From positions 3,132-67,131 of the forward strand of contig DIXT01000006.1 of assembly GCA_002436085.1 (NCBI GenBank): DNA of 64,000 nucleotides, written 5' to 3'. The notes below the pieces were generated by a model that made no database searches, was not told the origin of the DNA, and was given only the letters and a program-made list of their open reading frames with translations. Origin of the DNA: Anaerolineaceae bacterium UBA6073 (lineage in GTDB: Bacteria > Chloroflexota > Anaerolineae > Anaerolineales > Anaerolineaceae). Position numbers and translations under genes: made by a program. Positions within the stretch are counted from its first letter, which is position 1. Each line of letters begins with the position of its first letter. Below, in pieces: positions 1 through 8,456 of this stretch.

Positions 1-32
1 TGGACATTTTCAACACCCTCTTTTTCCGGTCT

Positions 33-62
33 TTGCCATGCCGGCAGGGGAGCGTGTATAAT
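33..62 (+). promoter_or_regulatory. Sigma70-like promoter upstream of ychF
   Basis: A TTGCCA box at 33-38 (5 of 6 consensus bases) is followed after 18 bp by a perfect TATAAT at 57-62. The leader to the ATG at 130 is about 60 nt. No other start lies between the promoter and the gene. Confidence 0.55.
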
Positions 63-129
63 CCAATTGAACCCGGCGGCGCTCGTTTCTCTGCCAGCCC
101 GCCCGGCATTCATCTCGCAGGAGCTTACT

Positions 130-1200
130 ATGCAGTTAGGCATCATCGGCTTGCCGCAGTCAGGCAAAACAACTTTATATAAAGCGCTTACCCGCGCGGA
201 TATCCCTACCGATATCTCTTCCGGTCAGATGGAAGTCCACACGGCGGTCGTGGATGTGCCCGATCCGCGCGTGGACCAGCTCTGCGCGATTTACCACCCC
301 AAAAAGATTGTGCGCGCCAAAGTGACCTATGCCGATATTGCCGGACTGGACGGCAGCGCGGGCAAAAACGGCCTCTCCGGCGCGCTTTCCAACCAGCTCT
401 CCCAGATGGACGGCTTTCTGCATGTCGTGCGTCAGTTTGAAAATCCCAGCGTGCCGCATCAGGCCGGCAGCGTGGACCCCATCCGGGATATCCAGACCAT
501 GGATACCGAGTTTGTGCTGAACGACCTGGTGATGGTGGAGCGCCGGCTGGAACGCCTGCGGGAGGAGCACCGCCGCGGGGTCACGCGCGACCGGGCTTTG
601 ATACAGGAAGACATCGACCTGTTTGAGCGCCTGCAAGCCGTGCTGGAGAAAGAACTGCCCTTGCGCCACTACGCTTTCACACCGGAAGAGGACAAACTGC
701 TCTCCAGCTTTCAATTCCTCAGCCGCAAGCCGCAGATTGTGGTCTTCAACCAATCCGAAGACCAGGCCCCGCTGGAATACCGCAGCCCACACCCGCACAC
801 CACCTCGGTGAGCTTGCCTGCCAAGCTGGAAATGGACATCGCTGCGCTGGATCCGGAAGACGCTGCAATTTTTATGGCTGAGTACGGCATTACCGAGCCC
901 AGTCTTTCGCGCCTGATCCGCCTTTCGTACGACTTGCTGGGGGTGCATTCCTTCTTTACCGCCGGCGACAAAGAAGTGCATGCCTGGACGCTGCGCAAAG
1001 GCTCCAACGCGCGCGAAGCTGCCGGGGTAATCCATTCGGACATGGAGAAAGGCTTCATCCGCGCTGAAATCATCTCATTTGAGGATATGATCACCTTCGG
1101 CGGTACCGCCGAGGCACGCACCAAAGGACGCCTGAGGGTGGAAGGCAAAACCTACATCATTCAGGACGGGGACATTATCGAGATCCGCTTTAACATTTAG
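130..1200 (+). CDS. ychF: Redox-regulated ATPase YchF/Obg-like
   Basis: Ribosome- and stress-associated P-loop NTPase of the Obg/YchF family, 356 aa (family usually about 360). The N-terminal G domain opens with the P-loop GLPQSGKTT (residues 7-15). A DIAGLDGSAGKNG stretch follows as the G3/switch region, and FNQSE stands where classical GTPases have NKxD. This matches the known loss of guanine specificity in YchF. A coiled-coil region (about 125-200) interrupts the G domain, and the last 85 residues are the TGS domain (ITFGGTAEARTKGR onwards). I chose the ATG at 130 and not an upstream in-frame start because AGGAGCTTACT precedes it and the protein then begins directly with the first beta strand. 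It converges on surE. Confidence 0.92.
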   Translation: MQLGIIGLPQSGKTTLYKALTRADIPTDISSGQMEVHTAVVDVPDPRVDQLCAIYHPKKIVRAKVTYADIAGLDGSAGKNGLSGALSNQLSQMDGFLHVVRQFENPSVPHQAGSVDPIRDIQTMDTEFVLNDLVMVERRLERLREEHRRGVTRDRALIQEDIDLFERLQAVLEKELPLRHYAFTPEEDKLLSSFQFLSRKPQIVVFNQSEDQAPLEYRSPHPHTTSVSLPAKLEMDIAALDPEDAAIFMAEYGITEPSLSRLIRLSYDLLGVHSFFTAGDKEVHAWTLRKGSNAREAAGVIHSDMEKGFIRAEIISFEDMITFGGTAEARTKGRLRVEGKTYIIQDGDIIEIRFNI

Positions 1201-1301
1201 CGCCAAAAGCGCCTTTGGCACTGCACACGAATCATTAAAAACTGCGCGGGAGTAAACAAGTTCCGCGCTGTTTCGTTTTTCCAAAGTTATGCCTGAGTGT
1301 T

Positions 1302-2114
1302 TTATCCTTGCAGCAGCCGGCCGAAATCCGCCAGGTCCACCCGCGCGGTCAAATCAAAAGAAAGCGGCGTGACGCTCACTTTCCGGTCAATCTTTACGAC
1401 GCGCAGGTCGCTGTCCGGTTCGGGCTCGCCCTGGTCCAGCTTCACCACATAGCTCATGTTGCGCGAACCTTGCGCGTTCCCGGGGTCTGCCGGCACCGGG
1501 TAAAAGTAGCGTTCGCGCGATTGGCGCGTGACCACCCAGGGCGTCTCGGGCGTGGCATCATTCGGGACGTCCACCTTAAGCACGCCGACGTCGAAGGGCA
1601 TTTCGGTCTTGAGCAGCTTCTCCGTGAAGTAGCGTGTGAAATAGCCCGCGACCGAAAAATCCACGTCCGGCGAAAGGTTGAAATGCTGGCTGACCGGCGT
1701 TTCCAGCGATATTGCCAGGGCGGGGATGCCCAGCGTGGCGGCCTCCAGGGCAGCCCCAACTGTCCCGCTGATGGTGATGCCGGAAGCGACGTTTTCGCCG
1801 TAGTTAATCCCGGAGACCACCAGGTCCGGTTTGAAGCCAAGCACTTCGTAATAGCCGTGCAGGAAAGCCTGGGCGGGCGAACCACCCACGGCGTACACCT
1901 GCCATTCTTTGCCGTTGACGGTCAGCGTGCGGGCGTCAATGATGCCGTCTGATTCGCGCGGGAGGGCACGCCCCATCGAGGTTTGCTGGACGCGCGGCGC
2001 CACCACGTGCACAAAACCCAGCGGGGCGAGCGCCTCGGCAGCCGCCCACAAGCCCGGGGAATTGATGCTGTCATCGTTGGTCAGTAAAATCTGTGGTTTT
2101 CCGTTTGGTTTCAT
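1302..2114 (-). CDS. surE: 5'/3'-nucleotidase SurE
   Basis: Metal-dependent nucleoside monophosphate phosphatase, 270 aa. The N-terminus carries the SurE signature LLTNDDSINSPG (residues 10-21), whose Asp pair binds the divalent metal. Further on, VSGINYGENVASGITISGT forms the second conserved active-site loop. Longer in-frame starts exist upstream, but the ATG at 2114 puts the signature at the usual place and has a GGGCGG-type ribosome site. The gene lies about 100 bp from the minus-strand suf genes and could be their last cistron. The intergenic DNA at 1201-1301 between the converging ychF and surE has only a weak 6-bp hairpin (GCCAAA/TTTGGC, 1202-1219) without a T tract. Confidence 0.92.
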   Translation of the reverse strand: MKPNGKPQILLTNDDSINSPGLWAAAEALAPLGFVHVVAPRVQQTSMGRALPRESDGIIDARTLTVNGKEWQVYAVGGSPAQAFLHGYYEVLGFKPDLVVSGINYGENVASGITISGTVGAALEAATLGIPALAISLETPVSQHFNLSPDVDFSVAGYFTRYFTEKLLKTEMPFDVGVLKVDVPNDATPETPWVVTRQSRERYFYPVPADPGNAQGSRNMSYVVKLDQGEPEPDSDLRVVKIDRKVSVTPLSFDLTARVDLADFGRLLQG

Positions 2115-2216
2115 CCGCCCTATTCTAACCCGGGAAGGCGCCTGTGGCAACAATGCTGCCCTTGCCAGGCTTTTCAACGCCCGATACACTGCCTGCCGGG
2201 GGCTTTTACACCCAGG

Positions 2217-2735
2217 TTACATTTTTTCGCGGTAGTTCTTCAGGATTTCCTGCCCGGGCAGACGAATTGCCCTGGGGTCGCATACGCTCTTACAGAAACA
2301 GCAGCCCACCAGGCACAGGAACGGCTCTGCCACCCACACGTGCCCGTTTTCGTCGCGCTCGAAGACCTCGCGGGCGCAAGTTTCCAGGCAGGCGCCGCAA
2401 TCGTTGCACAGCTCCGGCGCGATGGCTGGAAACCAGGGGATTTGTTCGCGGGGGTAGCCGCGCCAAGTGCCGTAATCGCGCGCCACCACGGCTTTACCGC
2501 TGCCTTTCAGGCGGAAAAAGCGGCTGTATTCCATGCACAGCGCGCCGGCGTATTCCGGAACGGCGGGGGTCGGGATGAAGTTGTGTTTACGCACGCCGGC
2601 AACCAAGGCGTCCCTCAGCTTTTCATCCGTGGGCAGCCAGCCCTCGTCGTAGAGCTCTGTGAACAACTCTTCCAGGCCCAGCAAGCCGGTGGGCAAGCCG
2701 CCAATATTCAGCATGCGGTAACTTAATGCGGACAT
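2217..2735 (-). CDS. 4Fe-4S dicluster (ferredoxin-like) protein in the suf operon
   Basis: 172 aa. The N-terminal 90 residues are unrecognised. The C-terminal half holds two cysteine clusters: CNDCGACLETC (C-x2-C-x2-C-x3-C) and CLVGCCFCKSVC (C-x3-C-x2-C-x3-C, with one extra Cys). The pattern predicts two [4Fe-4S] clusters. Its ATG overlaps the sufE stop codon by one base (TAATG at 2737-2733), so translation is probably coupled to SufE. The position directly behind a cysteine desulfurase and its sulfur acceptor suggests an electron-transfer or cluster-carrier role in Fe-S assembly, but the substrate cannot be told from sequence. Confidence is high that it is a ferredoxin-type protein and low on its job. 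Confidence 0.85.
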   Translation of the reverse strand: MSALSYRMLNIGGLPTGLLGLEELFTELYDEGWLPTDEKLRDALVAGVRKHNFIPTPAVPEYAGALCMEYSRFFRLKGSGKAVVARDYGTWRGYPREQIPWFPAIAPELCNDCGACLETCAREVFERDENGHVWVAEPFLCLVGCCFCKSVCDPRAIRLPGQEILKNYREKM

Positions 2736-3163
2736 TACGCTCCGTGGTGCGCGGCGCAGTCCTCCGCGGCGGCTTTGAGGAAGCTGACCATCGCGGTCAG
2801 TCCGTTGCTGCGCTGGGAGGACAGATGCCGCCAGAAGCCCAGCGTGTCGAACAGGCTCAGGTCCACGTTCTGGTAGGCTTCCGCCGGCTGCCCATTCAGC
2901 AATTCCACCAGCAGAGCCGCCAAACCTTTCACTATCAGCGAGTCGCTGTCCGTCTGGAAATACAGCCTGCCCTCGCGGCACTCCGTGACGAACCAGACGC
3001 TGGACTGGCAGCCTTTGACCAGGTGCTCGTCACTCTTGAGGTCATCCGGCATATCAGGCAGGTTCTGACCTTTTTCAATCAGGTAATCGTACTTTTCCTC
3101 CCAGTTTTCCAGCAGGCTGAATTCAGCGCTGATTTGGGCGGCAATTTCGGCAGTGGTCTGCAT
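2735..3163 (-). CDS. sufE: Cysteine desulfuration protein SufE
   Basis: 142 aa, normal SufE length. It accepts persulfide sulfur from SufS and passes it to the scaffold. The acceptor cysteine is Cys52 in the conserved loop VKGCQSSVW. The start is 4 bp after the sufS stop, with GAAGG as ribosome site inside the end of sufS. The three genes sufS-sufE-ferredoxin form one tight transcription unit. The sufB, sufC, sufD and sufU genes are not in the window. Confidence 0.93.
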   Translation of the reverse strand: MQTTAEIAAQISAEFSLLENWEEKYDYLIEKGQNLPDMPDDLKSDEHLVKGCQSSVWFVTECREGRLYFQTDSDSLIVKGLAALLVELLNGQPAEAYQNVDLSLFDTLGFWRHLSSQRSNGLTAMVSFLKAAAEDCAAHHGA

Positions 3164-3167
3164 AGCT

Positions 3168-4394
3168 TTACCTTCTTAACATTTTCATCACGCGCCTTAT
3201 CCCGCGCGTCAGGGCGTCAATATCTTCGCGGTTATTGTAGAGCGCCAGCGAAGCCCGCACTGTGCCCGAGATGGACAAGGCGTCCATTATGGGCTGCGTG
3301 CAGTGCTGCCCGGTGCGCACCGCCACCCCTGAAGTATCCAGCAGGATGCCCATGTCGTAATGCTGGATGCCTTCCACGTTGAAGGGCAGAATGCTTGAAC
3401 GATGCCGCGGGTTTCCATAAAGCGTCAGCCCCGGGATGGCGCGCAGCTGCTCGATGCCGTACGCCAGCAGGTCCTCTTCGTAGGCCTGTAATTCAAGCTG
3501 GTCAAAGCGGTTCAGGTAATCCACTGCCGCGCCGAGCCCGACCGCGCCTTCCACGTTCGGGGTGCCGGCTTCAAATTTGTAGGGAAGCTGCGCGAAGGTC
3601 ACACGCGTGCTGCTGACCTGGTCAATCATCTCGCCGCCATACAGGAAGGGCGGCAGCTTCTCCAGCCAACTTTCTTTGGCATAAAGCACGCCGATGCCCA
3701 TCGGCGCGTACATCTTGTGCCCGGAGAAGGCGTAGAAGTCCGCGTCCAGGGCCTGGACGTCGCGCGCGGCCAGATGCTGCACGGACTGGGCTGCGTCCAC
3801 CAGCACGGGAACGCCGGCGGCGTGCGCCAGGGGTATCAGGGTTTCCAGCGGGTTGACGGTGCCGAGCGAGTTGGATACCTGGTTGAGCGCCAGCAGGCGC
3901 GTCTTTTCGGTGAACATGCTTTGCAGAACATCCGGGTCCAGCTCGCCAGTCGGGGTAAGGGGCAACACGCGGAAGCGCGCGCCTTTGCGCTGGCACAGCT
4001 CGAACCAGGGCACGTAATTGCTGTGGTGCTCCAACTCACTGACAATGATTTCATCTCCAGGCTGGATGAACGCTTCGCCAAAGGAATTGGCGACCAAATT
4101 AATCGATTCCGTGGTGCCACGCGTAAAGATGACCTCATGAGCATGGGCTGCGTTGATAAAGCGCGCCACCTTCTCGCGCGCGGCTTCGTACATATCTGTG
4201 GCGCGCACCGCCAGCGTGTGACCGCCGCGGTGCACATTGCTGTTTACGAAGGTGTAATAATCGCGCAGGGAGTCAATAACAGCCTGCGGTTTTTGGGTGG
4301 TAGCCGCGTTGTCCAGATAAACAAGCGGATGGTCGTTAACACGTGTTGAAAGAATCGGAAAATCTGCGCGTGCAGCGGGAATTGATATGGACAT
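3168..4394 (-). CDS. sufS: Cysteine desulfurase SufS (SufS/CsdA type)
   Basis: PLP enzyme that removes sulfur from L-cysteine, 408 aa. YLDNAATTQKP marks the N-terminal substrate loop, SGHKMYAPMG holds the PLP lysine (Lys227), and RTGQHCTQP holds the persulfide-forming Cys365. These positions match E. coli SufS almost residue for residue. I chose the ATG at 4394, behind GAGGCAGG, over the in-frame ATG at 4421. It is the first gene of the sufS-sufE-ferredoxin unit. It is divergent from the response regulator across 165 bp, which must hold both promoters. Confidence 0.93.
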   Translation of the reverse strand: MSISIPAARADFPILSTRVNDHPLVYLDNAATTQKPQAVIDSLRDYYTFVNSNVHRGGHTLAVRATDMYEAAREKVARFINAAHAHEVIFTRGTTESINLVANSFGEAFIQPGDEIIVSELEHHSNYVPWFELCQRKGARFRVLPLTPTGELDPDVLQSMFTEKTRLLALNQVSNSLGTVNPLETLIPLAHAAGVPVLVDAAQSVQHLAARDVQALDADFYAFSGHKMYAPMGIGVLYAKESWLEKLPPFLYGGEMIDQVSSTRVTFAQLPYKFEAGTPNVEGAVGLGAAVDYLNRFDQLELQAYEEDLLAYGIEQLRAIPGLTLYGNPRHRSSILPFNVEGIQHYDMGILLDTSGVAVRTGQHCTQPIMDALSISGTVRASLALYNNREDIDALTRGIRRVMKMLRR

Positions 4395-4559
4395 GCCTGC
4401 CTCTGAGTTTTTCAGACTCATTGTACCATTACAGGGGCAGGTCTATACGTGCCCCCGGGTGTACAAGATGCGCATCCGCTGCGAAAAGGGGATGCGTTAC
4501 AATTGTTAACAAGCGGGACCCGCGCACTGTGCTTGCCGCGTGCCCATACAGGAGAACGC

Positions 4560-5270
4560 ATGCCCGAAAAAATTTTGGTTGTTGATGATGAGATTTCCCT
4601 CCAGGAAACACTGGCGTACAACCTCACCCGAGAGGGGTACCAGGTGGAAGTGGCGGGGGATGGAAACCAGGCCCTTCATCTGGCGCGTACGTCCAAACCC
4701 GACCTGGTCATCCTGGACGTGATGCTGCCCGGTTTGGACGGCTTTGAAGTGTGCCGGATTCTGCGCCAGGAAGCTAACATCCCTGTTCTGATGTTGACCG
4801 CGCGCGATGATGAAATTGACCGGGTAGTCGGCTTGGAAGTCGGGGCAGATGATTATCTGGCAAAGCCATTCAGCATGCGTGAACTCATTGCCAGGGTAAA
4901 AGCTCTGCTGCGGCGCGTACGCTTGATCCGCGAGGATATCGTTACTGAGAAACAAGAGGCTGAACAGCCCAAAATTATCGCATTTGACAACCTGGTCATC
5001 GACCTTACCCGCCGGGAAGTGAAGCTGGACGGCAAGGTGCTGCCCTTAAAACCCAAGGAATACGAGCTGCTGCTCTTTATGGGGCAGCAAAAGGGACGCC
5101 TGCTGACGCGTGAGCTAATCCTGGAGCGCGTCTGGGGTTGGGGTTTTGTGGGGGATTCCCGCACGGTGGATGTGCATATCCGCTGGCTGCGCGAAAAAAT
5201 TGAACCAAACCCTGAGATGCCCCAGCGCATCATCACCGTCCGAGGTGCCGGTTACCGCTTCGAAGGCTAA
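4560..5270 (+). CDS. OmpR/PhoB-family response regulator
   Basis: 236 aa DNA-binding regulator. The receiver domain (1-120) has the acidic pair VVDDE (8-11), the phosphorylatable Asp53 in VILDVMLPG and the conserved Lys in LAKPFSMREL. The winged-helix Trans_reg_C domain spans about 140-235 and ends with the typical HIRWLREKIEP...VRGAGYRFEG. AGGAGA precedes the ATG at 4560. The histidine kinase starts 2 bp after its stop, and phoU lies 200 bp beyond that, so PhoB/PhoP-like phosphate control is the best guess. No pst transporter genes are present in the window to confirm it. Confidence 0.92.
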   Translation: MPEKILVVDDEISLQETLAYNLTREGYQVEVAGDGNQALHLARTSKPDLVILDVMLPGLDGFEVCRILRQEANIPVLMLTARDDEIDRVVGLEVGADDYLAKPFSMRELIARVKALLRRVRLIREDIVTEKQEAEQPKIIAFDNLVIDLTRREVKLDGKVLPLKPKEYELLLFMGQQKGRLLTRELILERVWGWGFVGDSRTVDVHIRWLREKIEPNPEMPQRIITVRGAGYRFEG

Positions 5271-5272
5271 GC

Positions 5273-6691
5273 ATGAATTGGCTGAGCAACCGGAGGTTTA
5301 TCCTTCCGTACGCGCTGATTTTTCTTGTCAGCATCATACTTTTGGCAGTGCTGATACCGCTCACGTCCCGTCTTGCATACGCACGGAGTGCTGAAAGCGG
5401 CCTCCCTCCCGATTTCACCCTGACCTATCTTTCCGTTGGAGCCGTGGCGCTCGTCGCGATGCTGGCCTCCAGCATTGCCAGCAGCATATACTCGCAGCGC
5501 AACATCAGCGTAATTAAGCAGCTTACAGTCACCACGCGCCAACTCGGAGAAGGCAAATACCACAGTTTCGCCATCCCCCGGCAGGTAGAATCCGTGCCGG
5601 AGATGCACGCTCTCAGCCAGGCCCTGGAAGAAACCGCCGCGAAGATTGAAGACCAGATTTCCGCGCTTTCCACGGAGCAGGTCATGCTTTCTACCGTCCT
5701 GGGACAAATGACCGACGGGGTCTTGATTGCCAGTCACGATGACCGCGTGCAGCTGCTTAATGCCGCGGGGGAAAAGCTGTTCGGATTTGAAGAGAACGCA
5801 GCCTTGGGACGGTCGGTTATCGAAGTGATTCGGCATCACGCGCTGGTGGAATTATGGAATATCACCAAGGCAGGAAAATCTAAAACGATAACAATTGAGA
5901 TAGGGGCGGATCATAAGTTTCTGCAGGTTATCGGCATTCCCTTGGGAGAGCAACTGCCCGGGCGTTCTATGCTTCTGTTTCAGGACCTGACCCAGCTCCA
6001 CCGCCTGGAAATTGTGCGCAAAGATTTTATTTCCAACATTTCTCACGAACTGCGCACCCCGATGGCCAGTTTGAAAGCTCTGAGTGAGACTCTTCTTGAC
6101 GGAGCGCTGGAAGATCCGGTCCATGCGCGGCATTTTATCGTGCGTATGGATACTGAAGTGGACAACCTGACGTTTCTGGTAAACGAGCTGCTCGAGCTTT
6201 CACGCATCGAGGCCGGCAGAACCAGCTTTGAGTTCCAGCGCATCCATCCCTGCGACCTGATGAATAAGCCCTATGAACGCATGCTGCTACAAGCGGAGCG
6301 CGCCGGTCTGAGCATGTCCATGGACTGCAACCGGGACTTGCCAACGGTATTTGCTGACCCGGACCGCATCGCCCAGGTGTTTATTAACATGCTGCATAAC
6401 GCCATCAAATTCACTCCGCCAGGAGGACACATCCACCTGGGTGCCTGGATCCACGAGAACATGGTCGTTTTTATGGTGCAGGATAGCGGTGTGGGCATCC
6501 CGGAGAAAGACCTGAAACGCATCTTTGAGCGTTTTTACAAAGTTGACCGGGCGCGTTCCGGTGGCGGAACCGGTTTGGGGCTGTCCATCTGCAAGCATAT
6601 GGTGGAGGCGCATGGCGGGTATATCTGGGCAGAAAGCGAAGAAGGCAGATGGAGTAAACTGTTCTTCACCATTCCGATTGCGTCCGGGTAA
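5273..6691 (+). CDS. Membrane sensor histidine kinase (PhoR-like)
   Basis: 472 aa. There are two membrane segments (about 8-30 and 50-70) with only a short outside loop, so the protein hardly senses through a periplasmic domain. A HAMP-like linker, then a PAS-like domain (about 130-240), the HisKA helix with His258 in ISHELRTPM, and the ATPase domain follow. The ATPase domain has its N box (NMLHNAIKF, near 372), G1 box (DSGVGIP, near 404) and G2 box (GTGLGLS, near 433). It is co-transcribed with the response regulator. The small input loop and the nearby phoU fit the PhoR class, where the signal comes from the Pst/PhoU complex. That assignment is inference. Confidence 0.9.
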   Translation: MNWLSNRRFILPYALIFLVSIILLAVLIPLTSRLAYARSAESGLPPDFTLTYLSVGAVALVAMLASSIASSIYSQRNISVIKQLTVTTRQLGEGKYHSFAIPRQVESVPEMHALSQALEETAAKIEDQISALSTEQVMLSTVLGQMTDGVLIASHDDRVQLLNAAGEKLFGFEENAALGRSVIEVIRHHALVELWNITKAGKSKTITIEIGADHKFLQVIGIPLGEQLPGRSMLLFQDLTQLHRLEIVRKDFISNISHELRTPMASLKALSETLLDGALEDPVHARHFIVRMDTEVDNLTFLVNELLELSRIEAGRTSFEFQRIHPCDLMNKPYERMLLQAERAGLSMSMDCNRDLPTVFADPDRIAQVFINMLHNAIKFTPPGGHIHLGAWIHENMVVFMVQDSGVGIPEKDLKRIFERFYKVDRARSGGGTGLGLSICKHMVEAHGGYIWAESEEGRWSKLFFTIPIASG

Positions 6692-6891
6692 ATGCGCGGC
6701 GCAAGGATGCCAGAATACAAAATGTTGACAGGCTTTTTACCGTGATTTAACCAATCCCTAATCATTGGGATGGCATAATAGAGTAAAGAGTTTTTCCGGA
6801 CGCCAGAGACAAAGCGCTTTGTGCGTGAAAAATCATATAGATTGGCGTACAATTAGTATGATAAAAATTTGGCAATAACAGGAATCACGAT

Positions 6892-7578
6892 ATGCCCCGC
6901 CTTACATTGGATCGAGAAATTCGCCTAATTCAAGATGAAACGCTGCTGCTTGGCAGTCTGGTGGAGCAGGCGGTACTGAACGCCGTGGACGCCTTGAAAT
7001 CCCGTGATGCTGCCGCGGCCAGGGCGGTCATCCGAAACGATATCTTCATCAACGATAAGCGCTTCGCGATCGAAAACCGCATCCTGATTCTATTTGCCAC
7101 GCAATCCCCAATGGCGCGCGATCTGCGCCTGTTGGCGGCGGAGTTGGAGCTCATTACCGAGCTTGAGCGCATTGGCGATTACGCCAAGGGCATTGCCAAG
7201 GTGGCGGAAGAGCTTGCTAACGACGAAACGCCGGTTCCCATCCGTGAGATTTCCACCATGGCGGACATGGCAGTGAGCATGCTGCACCGCGCGCTCGGCG
7301 CTTTTATCGCTGAAGATCTGGATACTGCCAGGTCTCTCCCTGCCGAAGATGATCAAGTGGATGAACTTTACAAAACTATCTACCGCAAGATTGTTCAGGG
7401 CATGATTGCTGACCCGAGTTCCATCGATCATTCCAACCAAATCCTGTGGGTCATCCATAACATTGAACGCACCGCTGACCGGGTCACCAATATTTGCGAA
7501 CGGATTGTGTTCATCGCAACCGGCGAACTGCTCGAGATGGATAGCTCCGACGACGAACTTGAGTCGCCAGAGAGCTGA
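6892..7578 (+). CDS. phoU: Phosphate signalling protein PhoU
   Basis: 228 aa, all-helical, with two PhoU repeats. Each repeat has the metal-binding E-x3-D-x3 type helix: ELERIGDYAKGIAKV near residue 90 and HNIERTADRVTNICE near 190. The family links the Pst transporter to the PhoR kinase and also influences polyphosphate levels. It follows the kinase after a 200-bp gap, which suggests its own promoter. The C-terminus is acidic (DSSDDELESPES). No pst genes are adjacent. Confidence 0.9.
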   Translation: MPRLTLDREIRLIQDETLLLGSLVEQAVLNAVDALKSRDAAAARAVIRNDIFINDKRFAIENRILILFATQSPMARDLRLLAAELELITELERIGDYAKGIAKVAEELANDETPVPIREISTMADMAVSMLHRALGAFIAEDLDTARSLPAEDDQVDELYKTIYRKIVQGMIADPSSIDHSNQILWVIHNIERTADRVTNICERIVFIATGELLEMDSSDDELESPES

Positions 7579-7586
7579 ACACCCGC

Positions 7587-7616
7587 TTCGCAATAATCAA
7601 GCATTTAACTTATAAT
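7587..7616 (+). promoter_or_regulatory. Possible sigma70 promoter for the kinase pair
   Basis: A perfect TATAAT lies at 7611-7616, with TTCGCA (4 of 6) 18 bp upstream. It sits in the 143-bp gap after phoU and would give a leader of about 100 nt before the GTG at 7722, which is preceded by AAGGAGA. Confidence 0.4.
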
Positions 7617-7721
7617 AATTGATAGTGTTTCCGGTATCTGCGCCGGGTGGGAGCGCGCAGTTTTTTTCTGCTCTTCGTTTTCCCGGGCGGTTATCGCGAT
7701 CAATCATAAGGAGAGCGTCCC

Positions 7722-8456
7722 GTGTTAAAACCAAATACTACGAAAGGAAAGTTAATCGTCGTTGAAGGCATCGACGGTTCCGGTAAATCAACCCAAATTG
7801 ATTTGCTGTTCAAGTGGCTGCAGACCCAGGGCTATTCCGTTTTTTTCAGTGAATGGAACAGCTCACCCCTGGTGAAAAGCACCACCAAAGCCGCCAAGAA
7901 AGAAAAGTCCTTTACCCCCACCACCTTCAGCATCCTGCACTGCACGGACTTTGCTAACCGCTGGGAGAACGGCATTTACCCGCTGCTGAAAGCCGGCGCG
8001 ATTGTGCTGGCGGACCGCTATGTTTTCACCGCCTTTGCCCGGGACGTTGCCCGCGGGGTGGACCCGGAGTGGGTGCGCAATATGTATTCCTTTGCGATCA
8101 AACCGGATGCCGCTCTGTACTTCCGCGTGCCCTTGGATGTGGCGGTGGAGCGCATCACGGCGGCTCGCGCCAGCCTGAAATATTACGAAGCCGGGATGGA
8201 CTTGAATCTTTCCGATAATATCAACGAAAGCTTCAAGCTTTTCCAGGGCAAAATTCTGGACCAGTACGACCAGATGGTGGATGAATTCGGACTGACGCTG
8301 ATTGACGGCACGCAGCCGGTGAAAGAACAGCAGAAAAAAGTGCGCGTGTTGATAAAAAAGGTCTTACGCGGCTGGGAGGGCTTGCCAAACCCCAATAAAC
8401 CGGCAGGATCTGCGCGTTCCTCGCAGCCCGCTGCGGAAAAAGGAGGCAAATCATGA
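7722..8456 (+). CDS. Thymidylate-kinase-like P-loop kinase (first of two)
   Basis: 244 aa, COG0125-like fold. The P-loop is EGIDGSGKST (Lys22), followed by the DRY motif in VLADRYVFTAFARD near residue 105. The helix after DRY reads FTAFARD, not the S-x2-AYQ usually seen in dTMP kinases, so nucleotide specificity is uncertain. The C-terminal 25 residues are a basic, Pro/Ser-rich tail. GTG start with AAGGAGA. The gene overlaps the next kinase by ATGA, so the two are translationally coupled. It could be the cell's dTMP kinase or a paralogue with another phosphate substrate. See the finding on this gene pair. Confidence 0.8.
   Translation: MLKPNTTKGKLIVVEGIDGSGKSTQIDLLFKWLQTQGYSVFFSEWNSSPLVKSTTKAAKKEKSFTPTTFSILHCTDFANRWENGIYPLLKAGAIVLADRYVFTAFARDVARGVDPEWVRNMYSFAIKPDAALYFRVPLDVAVERITAARASLKYYEAGMDLNLSDNINESFKLFQGKILDQYDQMVDEFGLTLIDGTQPVKEQQKKVRVLIKKVLRGWEGLPNPNKPAGSARSSQPAAEKGGKS

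Noticed and set aside
1202..1219. Terminator between ychF and surE
   Set aside because: The hairpin is short and no T tract follows on either strand.
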